This document shows, one piece after another, positions 36,744 through 45,045 of a stretch of DNA of 64,000 bases. Below the pieces are notes generated by a model, which saw nothing but the letters and a program-made list of their open reading frames with translations, had not been told where the DNA came from and did no database searches. The stretch lies in assembly GCA_026537415.1 (NCBI GenBank), contig JAFNMF010000001.1, positions 62,610 through 126,609 of the forward strand, given 5' to 3'. The position numbers and the translations under genes are program-made. This stretch comes from Acetobacteraceae bacterium B3987 (GTDB taxonomy: Bacteria; Pseudomonadota; Alphaproteobacteria; Acetobacterales; Acetobacteraceae). Within the stretch, counting starts at the first letter, position 1. Every line of letters starts with the position of its first letter.

Positions 36744-38201
36744 ATGGGATCGTTCAGCGGGTCCGCTAGAGGGCAGGGTGGTGCTTCTTCCCCAAAGCCA
36801 TCGGCAGGAAGTGCCGGGCTGAAAAAGGTTATGGGGCCGTGGAAGCTGACGGCACTCGGGGTTGGGGTAACGGTTGGAGCTGGCCTTTTTTCCCTGACAG
36901 GCGTTGCGGCGGGACAGCACGCTGGGCCTGCCGTGTTGCTTTCCTTTATTGTGGCAGCCATTGCCTGCGGCTTTGCGGGGCTCTGTTATGCTGAACTTGC
37001 GGGCATGATGCCTTTGGCGTCTGGCTCTGCTTATTCCTACGCATCCCGCATCATGGGGCGGGGTATGGGCTGGGTCATCGGCTGGGATCTGATACTGGAA
37101 TATATCGTTGCGGCGGCAGCCGTGGCGTCCAGCTGGTCGGGCTATGTGGTGTCCCTGCTGCGTGGCTGGGGGATTGTTCTGGACCCCCGTTTTCTGGCTC
37201 CCACCATGACGCCGGTCATCATGCCGGATGGGCGGCATACGGAAGCATGGTTCAATGCGCCTGCCATGCTGATCCTTGCACTGGTGTCGATCATGCTGAT
37301 GCGGGGGATGAAAGAGTCCAGCACCATCAACAGCATCATTGTGGGGCTGAAGCTTTCCATTGTCGCTCTGGTCATCATTGTCTGTTTGCCCTCCGTGACG
37401 GGGGAGAATTTCCATCCTTTCATTCCGCAGAATACGGGGCATTTCGGTCATTTCGGGCTGAGCGGCATCATGCAGGCGGCCAGCATGACCTTCTTTGCCT
37501 ATATCGGGTTTGACATCGTCTCTACGGCAGCACGGGATACGGCGAACCCGCAGCGTGATTTGCCGCTGGGGATTTTGGGGAGTCTGCTAGTCAGCTCCAT
37601 CTTGTATGTGACTTTTGCAGCTGTAATGGTGGGTGTGGTGAACTACCATGAGCTGGCCAATGACCCGAACCCGGTCGCTACGCTGATGGACCGTGTCCAT
37701 ATTCCGTTTCTGGCCCCGCTGGTGAAGCTGGGTATTTCCGTAGGTTATATTTCCGTCCTGTATGGGCTGCTGCTGGGGCAGAGCCGTGTGGCGATTGCCA
37801 TGTCGGATGACGGGCTGCTGCCCCGCCTGTTCGCACGACTGAACCCTCGGACCCATACGCCCTGGGCAACCCATATCCTGATTGGCGTGGCTGCCTGTGT
37901 TCTGGCAGGGACGTTGCCGATTGGCGTGCTGGGTGCCATGACCTCCATCGGAACGCTGCTGGCCTTCGTGATTGTCTGCGTGGCGGTCATGATCCTGCGG
38001 TTCCGTTCGCCGGAGATGGAACGGTGCTTCACGGTGCCGGGTGGGCCGCTGTTGGTTCCTGCTGCTGGGGCACTCTCCTGTGCTGCCGTGATGCTTTCCA
38101 TGGATGGTGTCACATGGGCACGGCTTGTGATCTGGCTGGTGATTGGTGGTGGCATCTATCTGGTCTACGGGCGGCGTCATGGCCGTGTAAACGGATCGTG
38201 A
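36744..38201 (+). CDS. APC-superfamily cationic amino acid permease-like transporter
   Basis: A 485-residue inner-membrane protein with about 12-14 helices. KVMGPWKLTALGVGVTVGAG, then the substrate-binding helix 1 motif GAGLFSLTGVAAGQHAGPA, and ASMTFFAYIGFDIVSTAARD in helix 6 resemble the CAT family (YhdG/YfnA type). The cytosolic N terminus of about 30 residues is Gly/Ser-rich. GGGGAG at 36731-36736 fits ATG 36744 rather than ATG 36729. Substrate unknown; cationic or small neutral amino acids are likely for the family. Confidence 0.88.
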   Translation: MGSFSGSARGQGGASSPKPSAGSAGLKKVMGPWKLTALGVGVTVGAGLFSLTGVAAGQHAGPAVLLSFIVAAIACGFAGLCYAELAGMMPLASGSAYSYASRIMGRGMGWVIGWDLILEYIVAAAAVASSWSGYVVSLLRGWGIVLDPRFLAPTMTPVIMPDGRHTEAWFNAPAMLILALVSIMLMRGMKESSTINSIIVGLKLSIVALVIIVCLPSVTGENFHPFIPQNTGHFGHFGLSGIMQAASMTFFAYIGFDIVSTAARDTANPQRDLPLGILGSLLVSSILYVTFAAVMVGVVNYHELANDPNPVATLMDRVHIPFLAPLVKLGISVGYISVLYGLLLGQSRVAIAMSDDGLLPRLFARLNPRTHTPWATHILIGVAACVLAGTLPIGVLGAMTSIGTLLAFVIVCVAVMILRFRSPEMERCFTVPGGPLLVPAAGALSCAAVMLSMDGVTWARLVIWLVIGGGIYLVYGRRHGRVNGS

Positions 38202-38302
38202 TGTAAAACCGTTCCCCCATCCAAAAAAGGGCAGTTGACGTGCGGGGGCGTGGGGCGGAAGGTAATCTTCATCAACAGGTTCACTGAACAGGAAAAAGCC
38301 CC

Positions 38303-38725
38303 ATGTTCCGGAACAGGACGGATATAGCCCGGTCGGACAACGTTGCTGCCAGTCGTGAAGATGAGGGCGTGTCATCCGTGGGCAGGCGGGCGTTTTTCTC
38401 CGGTGTGGTGGTTCTTGCCACTGGTCTGCTTCTCGCAACTCCTGTAGTTGCCGAAGCTATTCCCCTCTCCATTCCTGCCACCATTACCGTGACCACGCCC
38501 AAGGGTAGCGAGACAGTTATGGTCTGCACGTCCAAGCTGAATCTCTCGGAAGTGCAGGTCGCCTGTCGTCCTAATGAGAAGGTCATCAAGAAGTATGAGA
38601 AGGTCATCAAGAAGTTCCTGATAATGGCGGGGATTTTCGGAGTGGTTGGCATCGTCCTTCTTGTTCTTCTGATCGAGGGCATTCTCTTCCTTCTTCGGAA
38701 GCTGTGGTCATGGAGGAAGTCGTGA
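38303..38725 (+). CDS. Unrecognised small membrane protein, 140 residues
   Basis: No family recognised. Residues 29-52 form a hydrophobic segment preceded by GRRAFFSG, compatible with a signal anchor or cleavable signal ending in VVAEA. A middle part has two cysteines (VMVCTSKL, VACRPNEK) that could be disulphide-bonded in the periplasm. KVIKKYEKVIKKF is an internal repeat, and FLIMAGIFGVVGIVLLVLLI is a second membrane segment followed by a basic end (LLRKLWSWRKS). AGGAAAAAG precedes the ATG. Confidence 0.55.
   Translation: MFRNRTDIARSDNVAASREDEGVSSVGRRAFFSGVVVLATGLLLATPVVAEAIPLSIPATITVTTPKGSETVMVCTSKLNLSEVQVACRPNEKVIKKYEKVIKKFLIMAGIFGVVGIVLLVLLIEGILFLLRKLWSWRKS
38575..38616 (+). repeat. Two tandem copies of a 21-base unit
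   Basis: The unit TGAGAAGGTCATCAAGAAGT plus one base occurs at 38575-38595 and 38596-38616, differing only in the last base. It encodes the EKVIKKY/EKVIKKF repeat, an in-frame duplication. Confidence 0.9.
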
Positions 38726-38869
38726 AGTTCTTGCGTGAACACTGACCTCTTCCTCACTGGGTTCAATATCGGCCTCACAGCCTATGCCTGTGCGAATGGC
38801 GTCATCTCGCTCCCAGTCTGCTGGACCCTGTGACCCGTTATTCGGCCTGCCTTTTCCCAGTAGCTTTAG

Positions 38870-39080
38870 AAATGGCCGGGTCTTCAGAGTGAGATGACGT
38901 CCCGCCTTGACTGTGGGGAGGAGCATTATCAGGGGGCCGGGTCGTCTTGCTGGACGTAAGGCACTGATTACTGGCGGGGATTCCGGCATCGGGCGGACTG
39001 TTGCCATTGCCTATGCACGGGAAGGGGCGGTGACGGCGTACCGGGTTGGAAGTTTGTTGCCATCATTACAGGTCTATTGA
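38870..39080 (+). pseudogene. Fragment of a short-chain dehydrogenase (YghA/GsiB-like SDR), frameshifted
   Basis: Reading from 38870 gives [13 protein letters not shown] then [11 protein letters not shown]; after a one-base shift in the GGG at 38939-38941 the next frame gives [19 protein letters not shown] and [10 protein letters not shown]. This is the N-terminal part of the long-N-terminus SDR family, including the TGxxxGIG cofactor motif. Homology stops near 39030 and a TGA follows at 39078; the catalytic Tyr-Lys part is absent. No start codon in frame. It is a decayed remnant lost by frameshift and 3' deletion between the small membrane protein and the porin-like genes. Confidence 0.8.
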
Positions 39081-39188
39081 AGCCAGCATTATGATCGAGT
39101 GATATTTTTCCGAGATCGTAACAGTCTCTAGATTATGCGTTCAACATGATGTAATGGACTCGCCAGAACAGCCCAGAAAAGGACGGTT

Positions 39189-40715
39189 ATGGCGGTGAGG
39201 GTGCAGAAACTGCTTTATGCAGTAGCAATGTCAGCTGGTGTTCTTGCTGTCCCTAAGGCCTATGCTGATATTTCTTTGTTCTCTCGCAAGGATATTACTA
39301 TCAACGCCGCCCTCGATATCGGGGGCGATGCGTTTTATTTTCCCAATGCCAATTTTGGTACCGGCTCCTACGAACCGCACAAGTCGGGTTACTCACGCAC
39401 AAAAAATGTGACCCTTGCTGAGTTATATGGTCAGCCCATGCTTTCTGGAACATGGCAAACCCCGTGGGGTTTTTCGGTGTTTGGGCTGGTGTCTGCCATT
39501 GGGTCTACGACATTGGGGGATGGGGATGCGGAAAGCATAAGCCAGACCTCTGGTACGCCCCGGCAGGTGAATCTTGAAGACGCTAATTTGGGCGTGAAGA
39601 TACCCCTTAATGGGAAAAGACGGCTGATTATTGAGGGGGGGCGGCAGAAGTTCCAGATTGATGATGGCTTCCTTATGGGGAAGGGAGCCTATAGTTCGGG
39701 GGAACGTGGCGCATGGTGGTATGCGCCTCGTTTTGCCTTCTCCGGGCCGGGTGTCATTAAATATGAAGGGCAGTCCATCCGGTCGGACATCTTCATGCTG
39801 GAGAATAACAGTAACAACCGGCAGACTTATGGTAATGATAAGCCGGAAACAAAGTTTGTTGGGTTTGATGTCACCCTTTTCCGCAGCAAACCGGATGGAG
39901 ATGGTGGAAGTACCTATGGGGACAGAGCGGCTTATGTCACGCTGACCTATTTCTATGTTCGCCACGCCGATAAGGGGGCAGCTTATGACTACTCCAACAG
40001 GGCGGACAGGCAGGGGATGAGTGTGACAGCTCTAAGCTGGGGCGGCACACCATTTGCTATGAAGAACCATCCTTTTACAAAGAATGTCACTTTCTACGGC
40101 AATTTTGTTTCGGAGCAGAACAGTCACGCAGGCAATGGTTATAAGGGTGTCAGTGCTTATGCTGTGTATGTGGAGCCGGGCTATACATTCGCCCACTTGC
40201 CATGGCGACCGCATGTTTTCTACCGCTACACTCGTTTCAGTGGTGGGAAGGACCTTCATAGCCGGACGAAGCATAATTACGACACGTTCTTTCTCTATGA
40301 TGGTGCCCGGTACACGTATGGTGGGTATTGGCCGGGTGAAATCGTGGGGAATAATATGTCGCCACTCTCCAATATGGAGGTTCAGCAGTTTGATATTACC
40401 GGGGTGCCGCCTGTCCATCTTCTGAAGAAGGATGATGAGCTGAAGCTAGGCCTGCATTTTTATGATCTTGCCTATCTCTACCCTACCGGGGCTGGTCTCC
40501 CGGCAGGAACGAAGCGGCATATGTCAGATGAGGTCAATATTTCAGCAGAATATGCCCTTGATGCGAATACGTCTGGTGCGATTGCTGCTGGGGCGGCTTT
40601 TTCTGGTCCAGGAGGGCGGGCTTTGGCAAAGGCCGGTGTGCCAGATGGGCAGGTCATGCCGAGGGTACATGGTGCTTCTGGTGTGTTGGAAATCTATTTT
40701 TATAAACATTTCTGA
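39189..40715 (+). CDS. Outer-membrane beta-barrel protein, tandem copy 1
   Basis: A 508-residue precursor with a Sec signal peptide (KLLYAVAMSAGVLAVPKAYA, cleavage after about residue 26). The mature part is rich in alternating aromatic and polar residues and ends in Phe (IYFYKHF), the classical C-terminal signal of outer-membrane barrels. Blocks such as GGRQKFQIDDGFLMGKGAYS, YEPGYTF-like VEPGYTFAHLPW, YRYTRFSGG and LKLGLHFYDLAYLYPTG are shared with the next gene. Overall it resembles substrate-specific porins, possibly alginate-export-like; substrate unknown. Start has AAAGGACGG upstream. Confidence 0.75.
   Translation: MAVRVQKLLYAVAMSAGVLAVPKAYADISLFSRKDITINAALDIGGDAFYFPNANFGTGSYEPHKSGYSRTKNVTLAELYGQPMLSGTWQTPWGFSVFGLVSAIGSTTLGDGDAESISQTSGTPRQVNLEDANLGVKIPLNGKRRLIIEGGRQKFQIDDGFLMGKGAYSSGERGAWWYAPRFAFSGPGVIKYEGQSIRSDIFMLENNSNNRQTYGNDKPETKFVGFDVTLFRSKPDGDGGSTYGDRAAYVTLTYFYVRHADKGAAYDYSNRADRQGMSVTALSWGGTPFAMKNHPFTKNVTFYGNFVSEQNSHAGNGYKGVSAYAVYVEPGYTFAHLPWRPHVFYRYTRFSGGKDLHSRTKHNYDTFFLYDGARYTYGGYWPGEIVGNNMSPLSNMEVQQFDITGVPPVHLLKKDDELKLGLHFYDLAYLYPTGAGLPAGTKRHMSDEVNISAEYALDANTSGAIAAGAAFSGPGGRALAKAGVPDGQVMPRVHGASGVLEIYFYKHF
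39625..39673 (+). repeat. 49-base block identical to 41405-41453, copy 1
   Basis: Identical DNA in both outer-membrane protein genes, including a run of seven G at 39635-39641, encoding the IIEGGRQKFQIDDGF region. Nucleotide identity here exceeds that of the flanks, suggesting gene conversion. Confidence 0.85.
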
Positions 40716-40965
40716 TTTTTTTTCGGCTGATTTTCTCACAGAGATCGTTCTGCCGACTGGAAAAAGGCCAAGAGGCAGAAAGGGTAATAAACTGCGTGTC
40801 AGAGCGTTTTTTCAGGAGGAAATTTCTGGGAAATGAAAAAAAGAAAAAAACTATATATTGAAAGTATATTATAGATTGTTTTGATATGTGAGAAGGTCGA
40901 GTGATAGACATTTAGGAATTATTCTGCAATGAAATAAAGAAGAACATTCCTAAAAGGTTTCTCAT

Positions 40966-42495
40966 ATGTCATCAAAAATGCGGAAGCTCTTCGTTTCGTT
41001 GGCCGCTTTAGGCAACGTCTATGCGATTTCTGATGCTTATGCTGACCAGACACTTGTTTCTACCAAGAATATTTCGATCAAGGCCTCCCTTGATATTGGG
41101 GGAGATGCGTTCTTTCTGCCGAATACTAATTATGGCACAGGTTCTTATCGTGAGCGGCGGTCAGGTGGTTATGCCTTGATTCAGGATACGACCTACGCCG
41201 AGCTGTATGGAAAACCCATCATTGCTGGGCAGTGGAAAACCCCGTGGGGATTCACTGTGTTCGGTCAGGCTTCAGCCATTGGGTCCACGACTTTGGGTGA
41301 TGGTGATGCTGAGAGTGTATCCCAGACCACACGGACCCCTCGTGCCGTTACGCTGGAGGAAGCTAATCTGGGAATAGATTTGCCTTTCAATAGCGAAAGA
41401 AAGTTGATTATTGAGGGGGGGCGGCAGAAGTTCCAGATTGATGATGGCTTCCTAGTGGGGAAAGGGGCTTATAGTTCCGGTGATCGTGGTGCGTGGTGGT
41501 ATGCGCCCCGGTTTGCTTTTTCCGGGCCGGGTGTCATCAAGTATCAGGGTAAGAAGCTTCGTGCAGATGTCTTTATGTTGGAGAATAATACCAACAACAA
41601 GCAGAACCGGAATTATGATCGCCCAGAGACCAAGTTTGAAGGGTTTGACATCACATGGTTCCGTAGCAAACCGGGTGGGGATGGTGGCTCTTCCTATGAG
41701 GATAGGGCAGCTTATTTGACGCTGGCGTATTTCCATGTGCGAAAGGCGAATATCGGTGCCGCTTTTGATTACGCCAATCGTGGTGACCGTCAGGGCATGA
41801 ACGTAACCCAGCTGGGTTGGGGCGGTACATTCGTGCCGATCAAGGCACTAGGTATTTCGAAAAATTTTACCCTCTACGGCACCTTCGTTTCCGAGCAGAA
41901 TAGCCATGCTGGGAATGGGTATAAAGGGGTCAGTGCTTATGCGACCTACATAGAGCCGGGCTACACATTTACCACCCTGCCGTGGAAACCTCATATCTTC
42001 TACCGTTATACCCGTTTCAGTGGGGGGAAGAACCCGCAGAGCCGGACAAAGCATAATTATGATACGTACTTTCTGTACGATGGCCGCCGGTACACATATG
42101 GCGGGTTCTGGCCGGGAGAGATTACGGGTATGTATCTCTCTCCACTCTCCAACATGGAAGTGCATCAGGTGGATTTGACGGGTGTTCCGCCTGTTCATCT
42201 GCTACGAAAAGAGGATGAGTTGAAGCTGGGTCTGCATTTCTACGACCTGTCTTTTCTCTACCCTACGGGTTCCGGGCTTCCGAGTAATGTTGGAAGCCAT
42301 ATGTCGGATGAGCTTGATTTCTCTGCAGAATACACGTTTGATGGTAATACATCGGGAGCGATTACCGGTGGTGTCGCTTTTGCGGGGCCAGCGGGGAAAG
42401 CACTGGCGAAGTCGGGTGTACCAAGTGGTATGGATATTCCGCCTATCCACGGCACATCTGGCGTGCTGGAGCTGTATTTTTATCGTCATTTCTAA
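40966..42495 (+). CDS. Outer-membrane beta-barrel protein, tandem copy 2
   Basis: A 509-residue paralogue of the preceding gene with the same length, signal peptide (FVSLAALGNVYAISDAYA), block order and terminal Phe (LYFYRHF). Differences cluster in putative loops. The 250 bases between the copies are AT-rich with several A runs and no gene, and probably carry a separate promoter. The second copy may have a different substrate or expression condition. It is followed by a hairpin and then an amino acid permease gene. Confidence 0.75.
   Translation: MSSKMRKLFVSLAALGNVYAISDAYADQTLVSTKNISIKASLDIGGDAFFLPNTNYGTGSYRERRSGGYALIQDTTYAELYGKPIIAGQWKTPWGFTVFGQASAIGSTTLGDGDAESVSQTTRTPRAVTLEEANLGIDLPFNSERKLIIEGGRQKFQIDDGFLVGKGAYSSGDRGAWWYAPRFAFSGPGVIKYQGKKLRADVFMLENNTNNKQNRNYDRPETKFEGFDITWFRSKPGGDGGSSYEDRAAYLTLAYFHVRKANIGAAFDYANRGDRQGMNVTQLGWGGTFVPIKALGISKNFTLYGTFVSEQNSHAGNGYKGVSAYATYIEPGYTFTTLPWKPHIFYRYTRFSGGKNPQSRTKHNYDTYFLYDGRRYTYGGFWPGEITGMYLSPLSNMEVHQVDLTGVPPVHLLRKEDELKLGLHFYDLSFLYPTGSGLPSNVGSHMSDELDFSAEYTFDGNTSGAITGGVAFAGPAGKALAKSGVPSGMDIPPIHGTSGVLELYFYRHF
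41405..41453 (+). repeat. 49-base block identical to 39625-39673, copy 2
   Basis: Second copy of the shared block, with the seven-G run at 41415-41421, 1780 bases downstream of copy 1. Confidence 0.85.
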
Positions 42496-42496
42496 G

Positions 42497-42532
42497 CGGA
42501 ACAGGGTTTTATTCTGTTCCGGCTTCCCTTTT
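42497..42532 (+). terminator. Hairpin terminator after the second barrel gene
   Basis: CGGAACAG and CTGTTCCG pair perfectly over eight bases around a nine-base loop immediately after the stop. The following T-rich stretch (GGCTTCCCTTTTG) is imperfect, so strength is uncertain. Confidence 0.6.
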
Positions 42533-42627
42533 GAGAGTGGATGTTACAAAATGGGAATGACTTCGCAGGTGGTTTTCATCCGCTGGATGAGCAACTTGCA
42601 CAGCCAACTATTCATAAGGACCTTTTC

Positions 42628-44046
42628 ATGAAGGAACCCACCACTGACCAGACTCTGTCCGAAGATAAAGGACTTTCGAGTCGTCATATTGCGATGATCG
42701 CCCTTGGCGGTGTGATTGGCGCCGGGCTGTTTGTCGGAAGTAGTGCGGCCATTGCTAAAGCGGGGCCGGGCATTGCACTTGTTTTCGTGGCCGTTGGATT
42801 CCTGATCATGGCGATCATGCAGATGCTTGGCGAGATCGTTGTCAGTGACCCTGGCCGTGGCTCCTTTGTGGAGTATATCCGCCTTGCTCACGGGGACCGG
42901 GTCGGCTTTGCCTCTGGCTGGCTGTACTGGTTCTTCTGGGTGGTTGTGATTGGCTCGGAAGCTATCGCTGGTGCGATGATGCTGCGGGACTGGATCCATC
43001 TGCCTGTGTGGCTGCTGGCCGTTGTACTCATCATCTGCATGAAGTTTGTTAACTTCTTTGCCCCGAAGATTTTTGGTGAGTGTGAGTTTTGGCTGTCCAG
43101 CATCAAGGTTTTCACCATTGTAGCCTTCATTCTGCTGTCATTGCTTTTCGTTCTGCATGTTTTTGGTCCGGGTGTGCCGGTCCATCATAACCTTTTTGAT
43201 CGTGGCGGGTTGTTCCCTAATGGTGTTGTGCCATTGCTGGCATTGGTGCCGACGGTGCTGTTCACCATGATGGGTTCTGAAATTTCCACCGTTGCCGCTT
43301 CTGAGACATCTGATCCGGGCGAGAACGTGTCTCGTGTGACACGGACACTCGGCCTGCGTATCATGATCTTTTACGTCTCCTCCATTTGTCTGATCACGAT
43401 GATCGTGCCGTGGTGGAGCCTGTATCCGGGTAAGTCTCCGTTCGTGGCCGTGTTGCAGATTATGGGTGTGCCGGGTGCTGCGCTGATTATGCAGATTGCT
43501 ATTCTCAGTGCTGTTCTGTCCTGCCTGAACTCCAGCATGTATATTACATCCCGTATTCTGACAGAGCTGGCTATTCAGGGTGACGCTCCAGCGTTTCTTG
43601 TGCGGACATCCCCGGACAAGGCTCCCCGTATGGCTATTACCATTAGCTCCGTTGCTGGTCTGTTGGTGGCATTCTCCTCAATCTTTGCACCGAGCGAGAT
43701 TTTCGGCTTCCTGCTGAACTGCAGTGGTGGTCTTATCCTGCTGACCTATGCTCTGATTTCCACTTCTTACATCATACTGCGTCGCCGTAGTAAGCGGGCT
43801 GGGACGAGCAAGCACTTCACGCTGCCGCTGTTCCCGTATGTCAGCATTCTGTGTCTGGCTGCCATTGTTCTGGTGTTCGTGGCCATGCTGATCAATCCGG
43901 GTGAGCGTGAGACTGCTTTTGCGTCTCTCGGTACAGCCGTGGTCTGCTATCTGATGGCCTGTAACTTTGCCAGCCGTCTGGCTCCCGTGACGACCACGGA
44001 AGAACCAGCCTCTACAGAGGAAGAGGTTGCAAAAGAAGGTGAATGA
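42628..44046 (+). CDS. AAT-family amino acid permease
   Basis: A 472-residue inner-membrane transporter of the amino acid transporter (AAT) group that includes GabP, ProY and AnsP. Diagnostic motifs are ALGGVIGAGLFVGSSAAIAK in helix 1, PGRGSFVEYIRLAHG, GSEISTVAASETSDPGENVS around helix 6, and SCLNSSMYITSRIL in helix 8. The last 25 residues are acidic. ATAAGGA at 42613-42619 supports ATG 42628; the longer reading frame from 42541 is rejected. Substrate cannot be told; GABA, proline or asparagine are possible. Confidence 0.88.
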   Translation: MKEPTTDQTLSEDKGLSSRHIAMIALGGVIGAGLFVGSSAAIAKAGPGIALVFVAVGFLIMAIMQMLGEIVVSDPGRGSFVEYIRLAHGDRVGFASGWLYWFFWVVVIGSEAIAGAMMLRDWIHLPVWLLAVVLIICMKFVNFFAPKIFGECEFWLSSIKVFTIVAFILLSLLFVLHVFGPGVPVHHNLFDRGGLFPNGVVPLLALVPTVLFTMMGSEISTVAASETSDPGENVSRVTRTLGLRIMIFYVSSICLITMIVPWWSLYPGKSPFVAVLQIMGVPGAALIMQIAILSAVLSCLNSSMYITSRILTELAIQGDAPAFLVRTSPDKAPRMAITISSVAGLLVAFSSIFAPSEIFGFLLNCSGGLILLTYALISTSYIILRRRSKRAGTSKHFTLPLFPYVSILCLAAIVLVFVAMLINPGERETAFASLGTAVVCYLMACNFASRLAPVTTTEEPASTEEEVAKEGE

Positions 44047-44095
44047 TCCTGATGGGGGAGGCCAAGTCCTCTCCTAGAGAGATTGATCTTTGAGA

Positions 44096-44131
44096 AGAAC
44101 GGATCTGCTCGTCAGGTCCGTTCTTTTTTTT
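44096..44131 (+). terminator. Rho-independent terminator of the AAT permease
   Basis: AGAACGGATCTG and CAGGTCCGTTCT pair over 12 positions with one G-T pair and a five-base loop, followed by eight T. Confidence 0.9.
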
Positions 44132-44156
44132 GTGTTCGATTAATTAAGAAAATCGT

Positions 44157-44585
44157 TCACCCAAGGGAGACCAGTATGGCTCCCAGTCCGATGAATATGA
44201 TGCCCAACCATCCTTTGACAGAAAGTTGCTCTCCCAACAGCGTAACGCTGAGAATGGCAACGAAAACAACGCTCAACTTGTCGAGCGGGGCCACACGGGC
44301 GGCATCCCCCATTTTGAGCGCACGGAAATAACATAGCCACGAAGCTCCTGTTGCCAGACCAGAGAGCAGCAGGAATAGGCAGGCTCGAGGGTTAAAACCT
44401 TCGGTGTTATGGAACTTGCCTGTTACCAGTAGGATCGTCCCCAGCACGCCAAGAATGACTAGTGTGCGGATGAAGGTGGCAAGGTCGGAGTCAATAGTGC
44501 TGACGCCTATCTTGGCGCAAAGGGCTGTTAGTGCTGCAAAAATAGCTGAAAGCAACGCCCAGAAAATCCATGAGGAAGAAAGCAT
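44157..44585 (-). CDS. Single-domain EamA/DMT-family transporter
   Basis: A 142-residue protein with five membrane helices equal to one EamA half (WALLSAIFAALTALCAKIG at the start, AARVAPLDKLSVVFVAILS and LLGEQLSVKGWLGIIFIGLG at the end). Full DMT exporters have ten helices; half-size members work as dimers. GAAAGGCC precedes the start on its strand. It is the last ordinary GC-rich gene before the AT-rich island. Confidence 0.85.
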   Translation of the reverse strand: MLSSSWIFWALLSAIFAALTALCAKIGVSTIDSDLATFIRTLVILGVLGTILLVTGKFHNTEGFNPRACLFLLLSGLATGASWLCYFRALKMGDAARVAPLDKLSVVFVAILSVTLLGEQLSVKGWLGIIFIGLGAILVSLG

Positions 44586-45045
44586 GATGATGTGGCCTTT
44601 CTTACAGTTTTAATGATTCCAGATGGGTAAGTTATCGTGGAGGGGCTAGCATGTTTTCCGGTTGGTGTGATGGGATATTGATGGACATAAATTATATTGA
44701 TTGAAATGGTCACCTCGTGGTGTTCTGTAAATATATAGGTTATTTTAAATGAGATAGATGGAGGGCATCTTAATGTTGGTTTGTTTTTAATAGAATTAAG
44801 ATATTTTATTGAATATTGGCCTCTGTAACACTAAGGAGATGAATTGAGGAGAGGATGCGAGGCAAGCCTTCTCTATAGCAAGGTGAGCATCATTTAATTT
44901 GCTACTGCTTAGCGTTGCTCGTGTAGGTTTATACCCCTGCTTAGCTACTATTTTGAAGCAGCCTTTGGAAAAGTGTATATTTCAAGAGTAATATACTATA
45001 TAATCATTGGTGAAACTTTATAAAAGCCTTCTTGGGGGTAAATTG
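44586..45045. other. AT-rich spacer with a start-less open frame (possible gene remnant)
   Basis: No intact gene is seen. On the minus strand 44796-44981 is open for 61 codons but has no start codon. It reads NIHFSKGCFKIVAKQGYKPT, continues through RATLSSSKLNDAHLAIEKAC, and ends at TAA. I do not recognise it. It may be the tail of a decayed gene downstream of the SIR2 gene, or chance. Confidence 0.35.

Noticed and set aside
36600-37451. A 283-codon minus-strand frame
   Set aside because: Antisense to the APC permease; same composition artefact.
38708-39007. A 99-codon minus-strand frame
   Set aside because: It lies opposite the SDR remnant, which explains the sequence better; no ribosome site.
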